Shown piece after piece: positions 34,249 through 42,438 of a stretch of 55,882 nucleotides of DNA. A program made the position numbers and the translations under genes. The stretch is taken from positions 1 to 55,882 of the forward strand of contig VFZF01000016.1 in NCBI GenBank assembly GCA_016871335.1, written 5' to 3'. Under the pieces are notes generated by a model. The model made no database searches and was not told the DNA's origin. It saw only the letters and a program-made list of their open reading frames with translations. The stretch is from Acidimicrobiia bacterium (GTDB lineage: Bacteria; Acidobacteriota; Vicinamibacteria; Vicinamibacterales; SCN-69-37). Each line of letters starts with the position of its first letter. Positions within the stretch are counted from its first letter, which is position 1.

Positions 34249-35397
34249 ATGCAGAGTCTGCGTGGTGCTGTTCCCGTTCTCCTGGGATTGCTGCTCGTTG
34301 GCGGCACCGCGTATCAGACATGGCAGTTCGAACAAACCGCTGCCGCGATCCACACAAACGAAGATCGACTTGAACGCCAGGTCGCGTCGCTGGAACGGAC
34401 CGTCGCGGACGTGCGCACGGCGCAGGCCGGCTATGTCGCGGCAGGCCAGGGCGCCGATTTCTGGATGTCGCGCGTCGACGACCTGGTGGCTCGAATCGAA
34501 GCCGTGTTGTCGGAGCGACAGGTCGCCGGACTTCCCGACGCGGTGACGCCGCTCGCCGCCGCGCACTCCAGGCTCGATTCCCTTCGTATCTCCGATCGTC
34601 GGGCGCGCAACTACGTCTGGAACGACCAGCGGCTGCTGGCGTCGGACGTGATCTTTGTGGAAAGCCTCGAGATTCTCGACCGCCTGACCACCGACATCGC
34701 GACCGTGCGGGACGCGGAGATCCAGGCCAACCGCCAAGAGGCGGCGACCATCCGGAAGTATCAGGCCGGTCTGGTCGGCGGCGCGGCCGTGCTCCTGCTG
34801 GTGCTGATCGCCGTTCCCAAAGGGTCCAGGGTCCAAGGGTCCAGGGTCCAGGAGTCCAAGGGTCCAGAGGTGCCGAAGTCGCGAAGTGCCGAAGTTCCAG
34901 GCATGACCGAGGTAGCGGATGTATGCGTTGATCTGGCGCGGTTGCTGGATGGACGCGACCTGCCAGCCCTGCTGTCGCGGACGGCGACGGCCATCGGCGC
35001 CAAGGGTGTCGTGTTGTGGGTGATCGATGATGCCCGTGAGACGCTCCTTCCATCGTTGGCGCATGGGTATTCCGAGCGCATGATCGCGCGGCTGGGCACG
35101 CTGACGGTCGGCGCCGACAACGTGACGTCGGTGGCCTGCCGCACCCTGCAGCCGCAGGTGGTGCCCGCCGCGTCCGCCGAAGGCTCCGGGGCGATTGCTG
35201 TGCCGCTCCTCGGCACCTCAGGGTGTGTCGGTGTGCTGGCTGCCGAAGTGTCAGGCTCCGCCGCCGATGGTTCCACACTGCCGCTGGCGCGCGTCATTGC
35301 CGCGCAGCTCGCCGCGGTGATCACGCCGCTGCCGACGAAAGCCGCCGGTGCCGCCGCTGACGCGCTGGACGCACCCCCGACCGCAGACGCTCTGTAG
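34249..35397 (+). CDS. Membrane-anchored GAF-domain protein
   Basis: 382 residues. N-terminal membrane helix (VPVLLGLLLVGGTAYQT), a helical periplasmic region with coiled-coil character (about 30-175), a second membrane helix (LVGGAAVLLLVLIAV, about 178-192) and a cytoplasmic GAF-like domain (about 215-365: CVDLARLLDGRDLPALLSRT, VLWVIDDARETL, AIAVPLLGTSG). No kinase or output domain, so it may sense for another regulator. The juxtamembrane linker (PKGSRVQGSRVQESKG) is encoded by a GGTCC repeat tract, an unusual origin for a signalling linker. Confidence 0.78.
   Translation: MQSLRGAVPVLLGLLLVGGTAYQTWQFEQTAAAIHTNEDRLERQVASLERTVADVRTAQAGYVAAGQGADFWMSRVDDLVARIEAVLSERQVAGLPDAVTPLAAAHSRLDSLRISDRRARNYVWNDQRLLASDVIFVESLEILDRLTTDIATVRDAEIQANRQEAATIRKYQAGLVGGAAVLLLVLIAVPKGSRVQGSRVQESKGPEVPKSRSAEVPGMTEVADVCVDLARLLDGRDLPALLSRTATAIGAKGVVLWVIDDARETLLPSLAHGYSERMIARLGTLTVGADNVTSVACRTLQPQVVPAASAEGSGAIAVPLLGTSGCVGVLAAEVSGSAADGSTLPLARVIAAQLAAVITPLPTKAAGAAADALDAPPTADAL
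34821..34900. repeat. GGTCC plus GTGCCGAAGT tract in coding sequence
   Basis: Degenerate repeats of GGGTCCAGGGTCCAAG (34821-34868) followed by two copies of GTGCCGAAGT, all in frame in the linker of the GAF protein. A short relative occurs at 48534-48553 in intergenic DNA. Confidence 0.75.
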
Positions 35398-35654
35398 CGC
35401 CAGGCGATCCAGCCGCCGATGGATGGCTCAAGAAGAGATCGATGAGCCAGGGACCGCTGGCCGGATTAGCGGCCACATCCAGATGTTTCGAACCTGAATT
35501 GTTGGGAATTACCGGCGGTGCGGTACGGCACGCATCTTGATTACATCACCGCGAAGCCGCCCGGCGTCACATGGGGTGTGTCCTATCGTAACGACAGGCA
35601 GGCGCTGGCATCGCAATCACCCTATGGCACGTGGGCTGATGCCCGGGCGGCTTC
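35398..35654. other. Intergenic stretch with long inverted repeat
   Basis: No gene recognised. A perfect 12-base inverted repeat (GAAGCCGCCCGG at 35553-35564, CCGGGCGGCTTC at 35643-35654) encloses 78 bases and ends directly beside the stop codon of the minus-strand phosphatase gene. It could be a terminator or a small structured RNA. A short plus-strand frame here (about RYGTHLDYITAKPPGV) looks protein-like but lacks a start and any family match. Confidence 0.4.
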
Positions 35655-37451
35655 TTACACGACGGCCGGCAGGGTGAACTTCAGCACCACGACCGTAGTG
35701 TCATCATTTGGCGCGAACCCGGCCCGATGCGCGTCGACCGCTTCAACAATCGAGTGCACGATTTCCTTCGCGGTGAGATGGCGGGTATGCGCCACGACGT
35801 CGCACAGACGCGTCGAACCGAATTCCTCACCTCGCCGGTTCATCGCTTCACTGACGCCATCCGAGCAGAACACCCAGACGTCGTCGGACGCCAGGGGAAA
35901 CGACACTTCGTCGTACGACATCCCGGGGAACGACCCCAGCGGCACCCCACGGGCGTCGACAAGCGCGCACGTCGCGCCCGTGGCGCGCACCGGATACGGA
36001 ACGCCGGAGTTCGACAAGGTGACGGTGCGGCGCTTGAGATCGAAGATCGAATAACAGAGCGTGCAGTAGTACTCCTCGAGCTGGCGCTCGTGCAGAATCG
36101 TGTTGATCGACATCAACACCGCCGCAGGCGACGACCGTTCAGGGACGTAACGACGCCTGAAGGTGCGGCCCCGCACCAGCTCACCGGCAAACACGCTATA
36201 CAGCGCGGCGGGCACTCCCTTGCCGGACACGTCACCCAGCGCAACGATCAGCGTGTTCGACTCAGGCACGAGGTAGTCGTAGAAGTCGCCCCCGAGTTCG
36301 CGGGCCGAAGAGAATGACGCGGCCGCATCCACGCCCTTGAGCCGTTTTGGCAGTTTGGTCGGCAGCAGTGCCGCCAGCACCCTGCGCGCAAACTTGAGTT
36401 CCTTGTCCAGACGCGCTTCGGTGGTGGTGACTTCCTTGTAGAGACGGGCGTTTTCGATTGCCACCGCCGCCTGACTCGCAAGTAGCGTCAGAATTTCAAC
36501 ATCGCGCTTCGAGAACGCGTCGAGTTCAGGACTCTCCAGATCGAACACACCGACGCAGTGATCCTTGAGCAACATCGGTACAGCCAGTTCCGATCGAACG
36601 TCCTCCACAACCTTGATGTAGCGGGGATCCTTCGAGACATCCGGCACCAGCAACGGCTCCCGATGCAGCGCCGCATACCCCACGATGCCCTGCCCCATCG
36701 GCACCTTAGGCAGCTCAACCCGATCGCCAAACTGCACGGCGACCTTGATCTCCAGTTCCTGTGTGTCGGCGTTGAGCAGCAGAATGCCGAACGTGCGGTA
36801 GTCCACCACCCGTCGAGCCAGTTGGGCAATGCGCGCCAGCAGTTCGTCCAGGTCCATCAGCGCTGCGACATCGCGGCCGATCTCGGCGAGTGTTTCGAAC
36901 GCCTCCGCATCCAGCCGCTGCTGCTCAAACAGCCGCGCGTTCACCAGCGCCAACGCCACATGCGCACCAAACTGGCGCAGAATCGCGGCATCACGCTCCG
37001 AGTACATGTCCCGGGCACGGCTGAGCACGTTCAGGGCGCCGATGGGTTTGTTCTTGTGCACCAACGGCACAGCCAGCGTCGACGCCATGCCCGGGACCAC
37101 CTCGACGTAGTTGGGCTCAAGGGAGATGTCGCCCACCACCACGGCTTCCTGGTTGGTGATGACGTGCCCGACGATGCCGTCGGTGATTCTGGGATGGTAG
37201 TGCGTCGTGTCGGGGTAGCCGACCGCGTAGGCGATCCGGAGTTCCCCGCGCTTTTCGTCAACGAGGTACACCGCAAAGGCGTCAAACGGGATCAGACGGC
37301 CGATGAGCTCGGGAATCTTCTGGAGCAGCTCCTCCAGTTCGATGACGGAGGCCACCTGGCGGCCCAGATCGAACAGGGTCAGCAGGATGTCGCGCTCGTG
37401 AGACCCGACCGAGAGATGGCTGGAGGATCGTTCGATCAAGTCGGAACCCAT
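35655..37451 (-). CDS. SpoIIE-type (PP2C) phosphatase with two GAF domains
   Basis: About 598 residues. GAF 1 at about 20-170 (LLTLFDLGRQVASVIELEEL ... STLAVPLVHKNKPIGALNVLS), GAF 2 at about 185-350 (ALMDLDELLARIAQLA ... LAVPMLLKDHCVGVFDLES), then a coiled-coil joint and the serine/threonine phosphatase domain with GGDFYDY, ALGDVSGKGVPAALY, FCSDGVSEAMN and NDDTTVVVL holding the metal-binding Asp residues. Such RsbU-like proteins dephosphorylate anti-anti-sigma factors. No partner switch gene adjacent. ATG 37451 used; a -10-like TATAAT overlaps it, so a start slightly downstream or leaderless initiation is possible. Confidence 0.92.
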   Translation of the reverse strand: MGSDLIERSSSHLSVGSHERDILLTLFDLGRQVASVIELEELLQKIPELIGRLIPFDAFAVYLVDEKRGELRIAYAVGYPDTTHYHPRITDGIVGHVITNQEAVVVGDISLEPNYVEVVPGMASTLAVPLVHKNKPIGALNVLSRARDMYSERDAAILRQFGAHVALALVNARLFEQQRLDAEAFETLAEIGRDVAALMDLDELLARIAQLARRVVDYRTFGILLLNADTQELEIKVAVQFGDRVELPKVPMGQGIVGYAALHREPLLVPDVSKDPRYIKVVEDVRSELAVPMLLKDHCVGVFDLESPELDAFSKRDVEILTLLASQAAVAIENARLYKEVTTTEARLDKELKFARRVLAALLPTKLPKRLKGVDAAASFSSARELGGDFYDYLVPESNTLIVALGDVSGKGVPAALYSVFAGELVRGRTFRRRYVPERSSPAAVLMSINTILHERQLEEYYCTLCYSIFDLKRRTVTLSNSGVPYPVRATGATCALVDARGVPLGSFPGMSYDEVSFPLASDDVWVFCSDGVSEAMNRRGEEFGSTRLCDVVAHTRHLTAKEIVHSIVEAVDAHRAGFAPNDDTTVVVLKFTLPAVV

Positions 37452-37457
37452 TATACT
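37450..37457 (+). promoter_or_regulatory. Overlapping divergent -10 boxes
   Basis: The bases ATTATACT contain TATACT in plus direction (37452-37457, 14 bases before the fabZ-like start) and TATAAT in minus direction (37455-37450, touching the phosphatase ATG). Transcription in either direction would have a very short or no leader. No clear -35 is visible. Confidence 0.4.
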
Positions 37458-37471
37458 TAGTTGGCTCTGCA

Positions 37472-37918
37472 ATGACTGACCCGACGCTGCCCCTCGACTA
37501 CGCCGCCATTGAGCGGATTCTCCCTCATCGGTATCCATTCCTGCTGGTGGACCGGATCGTTGACTTCGAGCCGGATGTCCGGATCGTGGGCATCAAAAAC
37601 ATCTCGCAGAATGAAGCCTCGCTGTCCAACACCCCGGGCGAGCGCCCCGCACTGCCCCCCACGCTGCTGACGGAAGCCGTCGCCCAGGTCGGAGCCATCA
37701 TGATTCTGTCGAAGCCGGAAAACCTCGACAAGCTGATCTTCTTCATGGGGATCGATCGCGTCCGCTATCGGCGACCGGTCCACCCCGGTGATGTCGTCCG
37801 TATCGAAGCCGTCGTGAAGCGGCTGCGAAGCCGGATGGGGGTGCTCAGCGGCACGGCAACCGTCAACGGCGAACGTGTGCTCAACGGCACCATGACGTTC
37901 GCGCTCGGGCCGCGGTAG
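37472..37918 (+). CDS. FabZ-like hot-dog protein lacking catalytic His
   Basis: 148 residues, aligned over its whole length with 3-hydroxyacyl-ACP dehydratase FabZ: IERILPHRYPFLLVDRIVDF, the Glu-bearing TEAVAQVGAIM helix, FFMGIDRVRYRRPVHPGD. However, the segment that in FabZ reads GHFPGxPxxPG and supplies the catalytic His is NTPGERPALPP here, so the His is missing while the Glu stays. It may act as a non-dehydratase hot-dog protein (thioesterase, carrier binding) or be a divergent dehydratase. Single gene, abutting the convergent phosphoglycerate dehydrogenase-like gene with no spacer. Confidence 0.85.
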   Translation: MTDPTLPLDYAAIERILPHRYPFLLVDRIVDFEPDVRIVGIKNISQNEASLSNTPGERPALPPTLLTEAVAQVGAIMILSKPENLDKLIFFMGIDRVRYRRPVHPGDVVRIEAVVKRLRSRMGVLSGTATVNGERVLNGTMTFALGPR

Positions 37919-39094
37919 TCACCGAATCACCCGCACCATCGCAATGCCGTCGAGCCGCCGCAGTTGATCGGCGACGACGTCCGGTAGTTTCTCCGGCGTG
38001 TCCAGCACTGCATACGTCAGGTTGTTCCGCGACGCGATGGTGGACGCACTGACGCTGATGCTGGCTGCATCAAGCACCGCAGCCACGGCGGCGGCCGTCG
38101 GCGTCCCCGCCCCGGCACAGATCGTCCGATGCGAGAACTCGCCGGCACCGACCACGGTCGGGAAGTTCACCGAATTGCGCACATCGCCGCGTTCAAGAAA
38201 ATCACGCACCTGATCGGCCACCATCACCGCGCAGTTGTCCTCGGCCTCCACCGTGGACGCGCCAAGGTGCGGCAGCGTCACACACTTCGGATGACGCGCC
38301 GTGGCCGCCGTCGGAAAGTCGCTGACATAGGCGCGCAGCGATCCGGAGTCGAGTGCGGCGACCACCGCAGGCTCATCCACGATCCCTTCACGCGCGAAGT
38401 TCACCAGCACCGCACCAGGCGTCATCGTCTGCAGCCGCTCGGCATTGATGAAACCGCGGGTCGCCGGCACCAGCGGCATGTGCAGGGTCACGTAGTCGGC
38501 CGCCGTAAACAACGCCTCTGCCGACGTTTCCCGCACCACCCGGCCGTCCATCGGCCACGGGGAATCGGCCGGCAACGCCGGATCAAACCCGACGACATGC
38601 ATGCCCAACGCCACACCGGCATTGGCCACCCGCGCGCCGATGGCTCCAAGACCAAAGACCGCCAGCGTCCGGCCCGACAACTCAATGCCGGCAAATGCCT
38701 TCTTGCCGGCTTCCACCGCCTTGTGCAGCGTCGCATCGTCGCCCTCGAGTCCGCGCGCGAACAACCAGCCGGGACCAATCGAACGCGACGCCATGATGAG
38801 ACCGGCAATGACAAGTTCCTTCACGGCATTCGCATTGGCGCCCGGCGCGTTGAACACAGGCACACCGCGCGTCGTCATGGCAGCAACCGGAATGTTGTTG
38901 GTGCCGCTGCCGGCGCGTCCGATTGCCTTCACGCTGTCGGCGATTGGGACAGCGTTGAGATCCGCCGACCGCACAAGAATGGCGTCCGGATCCGCGAGTG
39001 TGGCTCCGGTCTCGTAGCGCGCAGCAGCGAGACGCGCAAGGCCGACCGGCGAGATGTTGTTGAGGGTGAGGATGCGAAAACGCTGGGCGCTCAT
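37919..39094 (-). CDS. D-3-phosphoglycerate dehydrogenase-like 2-hydroxyacid dehydrogenase
   Basis: 391 residues. The D-2-hydroxyacid dehydrogenase fold: RAGSGTNNIPVAAMTTRGVPVFNAPGAN (substrate side), LAVFGLGAIGARVANAGVALG (GxGxxG NAD site), NFAREGIVDEPAV and the catalytic His in LPHLGASTVEAE; a C-terminal ACT-like regulatory segment (SISVSASTIASRNNLTYAVL). Fits the SerA type that starts serine biosynthesis and is usually feedback controlled via ACT. ATG 39094 chosen because upstream residues are non-homologous. Confidence 0.9.
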   Translation of the reverse strand: MSAQRFRILTLNNISPVGLARLAAARYETGATLADPDAILVRSADLNAVPIADSVKAIGRAGSGTNNIPVAAMTTRGVPVFNAPGANANAVKELVIAGLIMASRSIGPGWLFARGLEGDDATLHKAVEAGKKAFAGIELSGRTLAVFGLGAIGARVANAGVALGMHVVGFDPALPADSPWPMDGRVVRETSAEALFTAADYVTLHMPLVPATRGFINAERLQTMTPGAVLVNFAREGIVDEPAVVAALDSGSLRAYVSDFPTAATARHPKCVTLPHLGASTVEAEDNCAVMVADQVRDFLERGDVRNSVNFPTVVGAGEFSHRTICAGAGTPTAAAVAAVLDAASISVSASTIASRNNLTYAVLDTPEKLPDVVADQLRRLDGIAMVRVIR

Positions 39095-39113
39095 GCGCCC
39101 ATAAGAATACTCC

Positions 39114-39998
39114 TCAACGCGAGCGGACGACCAGCATGCCCACGACGATGATACCGGCGGCGACCACCATCGAAAGGCGGAAGGGTTCCCCCAGGAGGAG
39201 CGTGCCGAGCGCCACGGCAATCACGGGATTCACATACGTGTAGAGCGAGACGGTCGTGATGGGCAGATGCCGCAGGGCGTAGGAATAGGCGGCAAACGCG
39301 ACGAGGGAGCCGGCGACAATCAGATACAACAGCGCGGATGTCGTCCGGGGATTAAAACTGATGGTGGACCACTCGCCCGTCGTGGTTCCGACCAGGGTCA
39401 TGAACAGACCTCCGAAGAACATCTGCACCGCGGCGATGACCAGCACGTTGCGCGACATCGCATGTCGCTTGGTGTAAGACGATGCGACCGCCCATCCGGC
39501 ACAGGCGATCTGCAACGCGAGGATGCCGAGGAGGACCATCCGGCCGTCAGCGCCGGCAAGCGTGATGTCGGGCCACACCAGCAACACGATGCCGCCGAAA
39601 CCGATCGACAGACCGATGATCTTCCGTGTCGAAAACTTTTCGCCGCCGGGGAGCATCGCGTCGACCGCCACCATCCAGAACGGCGAGGTGGCGATGACAA
39701 CTGCGGCAATCCCGCTGGCCAGATACTGCTCGGCCCAGTTCACCCCGCCGTTGCCGAGACCGATCATCAGGAACCCGAGCCACGCGAGACTTCCCCACTC
39801 CGTCAGTGGCGGCAGCTTTTCGCCACGCGCGACCAGAATGCCGCCCAGCACGGTTCCGGCGATGACATAGCGGATGCCGCCCATCAGAAACGGAGGAATC
39901 GTTTCGAGCGCCACCTTGATGGCGAGGTACGTGGTGCCCCAGATCACACAGACCGCGATGAACGCGATCCACGCGTTGCGTCGAACGACGGGGCTCAT
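39114..39998 (-). CDS. EamA (DMT superfamily) exporter
   Basis: 294 residues with ten transmembrane helices and two EamA repeats (WIAFIAVCVIWGTTYLAIKVAL at the start; SALLYLIVAGSLVAFAAYSY and PVIAVALGTLLLGEP in the second). Likely metabolite or amino-acid efflux. It overlaps the Lrp gene stop by 4 bases, so it is co-expressed with and probably controlled by that regulator, a common exporter arrangement. Confidence 0.9.
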   Translation of the reverse strand: MSPVVRRNAWIAFIAVCVIWGTTYLAIKVALETIPPFLMGGIRYVIAGTVLGGILVARGEKLPPLTEWGSLAWLGFLMIGLGNGGVNWAEQYLASGIAAVVIATSPFWMVAVDAMLPGGEKFSTRKIIGLSIGFGGIVLLVWPDITLAGADGRMVLLGILALQIACAGWAVASSYTKRHAMSRNVLVIAAVQMFFGGLFMTLVGTTTGEWSTISFNPRTTSALLYLIVAGSLVAFAAYSYALRHLPITTVSLYTYVNPVIAVALGTLLLGEPFRLSMVVAAGIIVVGMLVVRSR

Positions 39999-40483
39999 GC
40001 CTGTCCGGCGATCTCAGCCGTCTCCAGGGGCAGGTGCGTGGTGTCCTTGTGCGTGCCCAGCACGATGGTCGTGCGCGTCGAACGGACGCCCTTCACGCGA
40101 CCGATGCCCGTCTTCAGGAGGTCTCCGAGATGCTCGGTATCACGCGCGCGAATCTTGATCAGGAAGCAGTCTTCACCCGCCACGTGGTGCACTTCGAGCA
40201 CCCCCGGCACCCGCGCGAGCGCGTCGCCGACCTGATCCTCTTCCCCGCCGACCTCGTTCGTGCGGACCGACACAAACGCAAGAAGCGGATACCCCGCGCT
40301 GTGCGGATTCACGAGCGCCGTATAACCACGGATGACCTGCCGGGATTCCAGCTTCCGAAGCCGCTCGAGCACCGCGGACGGCGCCAGGCCCACAGCCTTC
40401 GCGATATCCACCTGGGACACGCGGCCGTTCTCCTGGAGAAGGGTCAAAATCTTGACGTCGGTGGGGTCTTTGAGGTCAGACAC
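39995..40483 (-). CDS. Lrp/AsnC family transcriptional regulator
   Basis: 162 residues. HTH at about 8-55 (LLQENGRVSQVDIAKAVGLAPSAVLERLRKLE) and the RAM/AsnC sensor domain (LAFVSVRTNEV ... VPGVLEVHHVAGEDCFLIKIRARDTEHL). Starts with GTG 40483. Directly upstream is an AT-rich palindromic block that would suit autoregulation. It is first in an operon with the EamA exporter. Confidence 0.92.
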   Translation of the reverse strand: MSDLKDPTDVKILTLLQENGRVSQVDIAKAVGLAPSAVLERLRKLESRQVIRGYTALVNPHSAGYPLLAFVSVRTNEVGGEEDQVGDALARVPGVLEVHHVAGEDCFLIKIRARDTEHLGDLLKTGIGRVKGVRSTRTTIVLGTHKDTTHLPLETAEIAGQA

Positions 40484-40485
40484 AG

Positions 40486-40507
40486 GCGTATTATTTCATT
40501 ATTACGC
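40486..40507 (-). promoter_or_regulatory. AT-rich palindrome before the lrp-type gene
   Basis: Arms GCGTA and TACGC with a 12-base A/T-only-but-one centre (TTATTTCATTAT), 2 bases before the GTG start. It contains a TAATAAT -10-like element on the minus strand. Together with the A/T-rich bases to 40560 it is the only low-GC spot of the region and is a good Lrp-type operator candidate. Confidence 0.5.
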
Positions 40508-40562
40508 GTCTGAGTAGAATTTTGTTTGGTCCTAATGCTCAAAGTTGAAAATTATTATGGAG

Positions 40563-40645
40563 CCCAGGGGCTTTAGCCCCTGGGACACACAAGGGCTAAA
40601 GCCCTTGTGCTCCGAGGGAATGGAGGCCGGACCTTCAGGTCCGGC
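40563..40645. repeat. Three palindromes with CT-NN-AG loops
   Basis: Hairpins at 40563-40584 (arms CCCAGGGGCT / AGCCCCTGGG, loop TT), 40588-40609 (CACAAGGGCT / AGCCCTTGTG, loop AA) and 40626-40645 (GCCGGACCT / AGGTCCGGC, loop TC). All differ in stem sequence but keep pairing and a CT..AG closure. The last ends at the CTA that serves as stop codon of the YhaM-like gene. The first has arms identical to the copy inside the DPP III gene. Confidence 0.9.
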
Positions 40646-41592
40646 TAGGGCTTGTAGAGCACCCGCTCGAGCCGGCGATGGAAGGCTGTGAAGGGGCCGT
40701 CGGTGTCGTCTGCGTCGATGTGTTTGCGCACCTGGTGGATCTTGGCATCCAGGTCGTCGATGGCGGCGAGGATGAACGCCTCCACCGTCATCGGTTCGAC
40801 CGGCGACCCGAGCGCTCGCTGGCCGTGGTGCGACAACACGAGGTGTTCGATCTGCACGAGCACGTCGGCGGGAACATCCGGAATGGCGCGCCCTGTCTCT
40901 CGCACAAGCTGAGCACCGAGTGTAATGTGCCCAACGAGGTTGCCTTCCACGGAGTAGTCGGTCGTCACACCGTACGACAACTCCTGGAGTTTGCCGATGT
41001 CGTGCAGGATTGCGCCGGCGACCAGCACATCACGGTTGGCGCCGTACGCGCCGGCAAGAAACGTGACCCCCTCGAGAATCTTGAGGATGTGTTCAAGGAG
41101 TCCACCACGGTAGGCGTGATGCACTGCCTGTGCGGCTGGCCAGATGCGCAACCGATCGCCGTGCGCGGAGACGATGCGCACGAGCAGTTCGCGCACATGG
41201 GGTGACTGCACCGACGCTATGTGCGCCTGCAGCTCCTGCCACATCTCATCGAGGGGTCGCGGAGCACACGGAATACAGTCTTCTTCCCGGAAGCCGTCAA
41301 GGGCGTCCCGCAAGGGATCAACACGGCGGATCCGGTCGAGCACCAGTTCCAGTCGTTGGTTGAACAGGTTCCCGCGCGCCTGAATCTTGACGAACTCTCC
41401 CGCCTCGAATTCCTCGCGCATGGTGTCCACGTCCTGGAACACCTTCGCCTTGATCTCACCGGAGATGTCCTGCAGCACGACCGCGAGGTACGCGCCGCTC
41501 TTGCCCGTGCGCACCTCCTTGCGCGCGCACAGATAAAACCCCCATCCGGATGAAGACCCTGTCAGCGCCGAGATTCGCGGCAACGTCTGCAT
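40645..41592 (-). CDS. YhaM-like OB-fold/HD-domain 3'-5' exoribonuclease
   Basis: 315 residues. N-terminal OB-fold (about 20-95: GAYLAVVLQDISGEIKAKVF, GEFVKIQARGNLFNQRLEL) and an HD phosphohydrolase domain (about 155-300: HHAYRGGLLEHILKI, GAILHDIGKLQELSY with the HD pair). This pair is the hallmark of YhaM/Cbf1-type ribonucleases. ATG 41592 shares a base with the SDR stop, so the two are coupled. Its own stop is provided by the palindromic repeat element. Confidence 0.88.
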   Translation of the reverse strand: MQTLPRISALTGSSSGWGFYLCARKEVRTGKSGAYLAVVLQDISGEIKAKVFQDVDTMREEFEAGEFVKIQARGNLFNQRLELVLDRIRRVDPLRDALDGFREEDCIPCAPRPLDEMWQELQAHIASVQSPHVRELLVRIVSAHGDRLRIWPAAQAVHHAYRGGLLEHILKILEGVTFLAGAYGANRDVLVAGAILHDIGKLQELSYGVTTDYSVEGNLVGHITLGAQLVRETGRAIPDVPADVLVQIEHLVLSHHGQRALGSPVEPMTVEAFILAAIDDLDAKIHQVRKHIDADDTDGPFTAFHRRLERVLYKP

Positions 41593-42392
41593 CACTGCTG
41601 CTCCGTCGTAAAGCCGAAGGTCCCGCGTCCGAGCCAGGCACCGCCGTCAACCGTGAGAATGTCGCCAGTGATGTAGCTCGCGTACGGGGACACGAGAAAC
41701 GCCACCACGTTGGCTACGTCGTCGGGCTTGCCCCAGCGCTTGAACGGCACCATGTCGGTGATCCGCTTCACGGCCTCCGGCGAATCCCACAACTGCTTCG
41801 CCGCTCCGGGTGATTCAATGGGCCCTGGTGCGACGGCGTTGACGCGAATGCCGTGACCGGCCCACTCCGCCGCCAGCGTCTGCGTCATCGACATCACGCC
41901 CGCTTTGGCGGCTGCGGAGTGAATCGTGCCTGCGCTCCCCGTCCAGACGTAGTTCGCCAGGATCGACACGATCGACCCTCCGGACGTGCGCGCGATCAGG
42001 TGCCGGCCGACGGCGCGCGAGCAATAAAAACTGCCGTTGAGCACAATCCCGATCACCGCGTTCCATCCGTTGGGCGACAGGTCTTCGGCGCGCGCGATGA
42101 AATTGCCGGCGGCGTTGTTGACCAGGATATCCACACCACCAAATCTCGCTACGGCGGTCTCGACCATGGCGTCTACCTGCTCGGGCACACGCACGTCCAC
42201 CTGGGCCGTTGCCACGGTGTGCCCCGCGGCTGTGAGCGTGGCCGCGCCGCGCGCAAGATTTTCCGGGTTGCGGCTGGCAATCACCAGATTCGCTCCCATC
42301 TGCCCAAGCGCCCCGGCAATCGCCAGACCAATCCCTGTGCCACCACCCGTGATGATGGCGGTCTGCCCTTCAAGTGCTCGTGTCGCAAACAT
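41592..42392 (-). CDS. SDR, 2,4-dienoyl-CoA reductase-like
   Basis: About 266 residues. TAIITGGGTGIGLAIAGAL (TGxxxGxG cofactor site), DILVNNAAGNFI, NPA-type loop VNAVAPGPIESPG and TGDILTVDGGAWL. The active-site region reads AGTIHSAAAKAGVMSM: the usual Tyr of YxxxK is absent, and a His-x-x-x-x-Lys pattern as in peroxisomal dienoyl-CoA reductases occurs instead, which supports a fatty-acid oxidation role. ATG 42392 chosen; upstream frame is low quality. Confidence 0.88.
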   Translation of the reverse strand: MFATRALEGQTAIITGGGTGIGLAIAGALGQMGANLVIASRNPENLARGAATLTAAGHTVATAQVDVRVPEQVDAMVETAVARFGGVDILVNNAAGNFIARAEDLSPNGWNAVIGIVLNGSFYCSRAVGRHLIARTSGGSIVSILANYVWTGSAGTIHSAAAKAGVMSMTQTLAAEWAGHGIRVNAVAPGPIESPGAAKQLWDSPEAVKRITDMVPFKRWGKPDDVANVVAFLVSPYASYITGDILTVDGGAWLGRGTFGFTTEQQ

Positions 42393-42438
42393 CGTTCTGG
42401 GAGTGTAATCGAGATGGTAAGGTGTAAGCGGGATTCCC

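Noticed and set aside
33326-35278. 650-residue version of the lipid kinase
   Set aside because: The extra N-terminus is Arg/Pro-rich shadow of the divergent GAF gene; ATG 34222 begins the conserved domain.
40560-40645. The three hairpins as a simple intrinsic terminator of the YhaM-like gene
   Set aside because: There is no U-tract, three different stems occur in a row, and the first is copied inside a coding sequence, so a repeat origin explains more.
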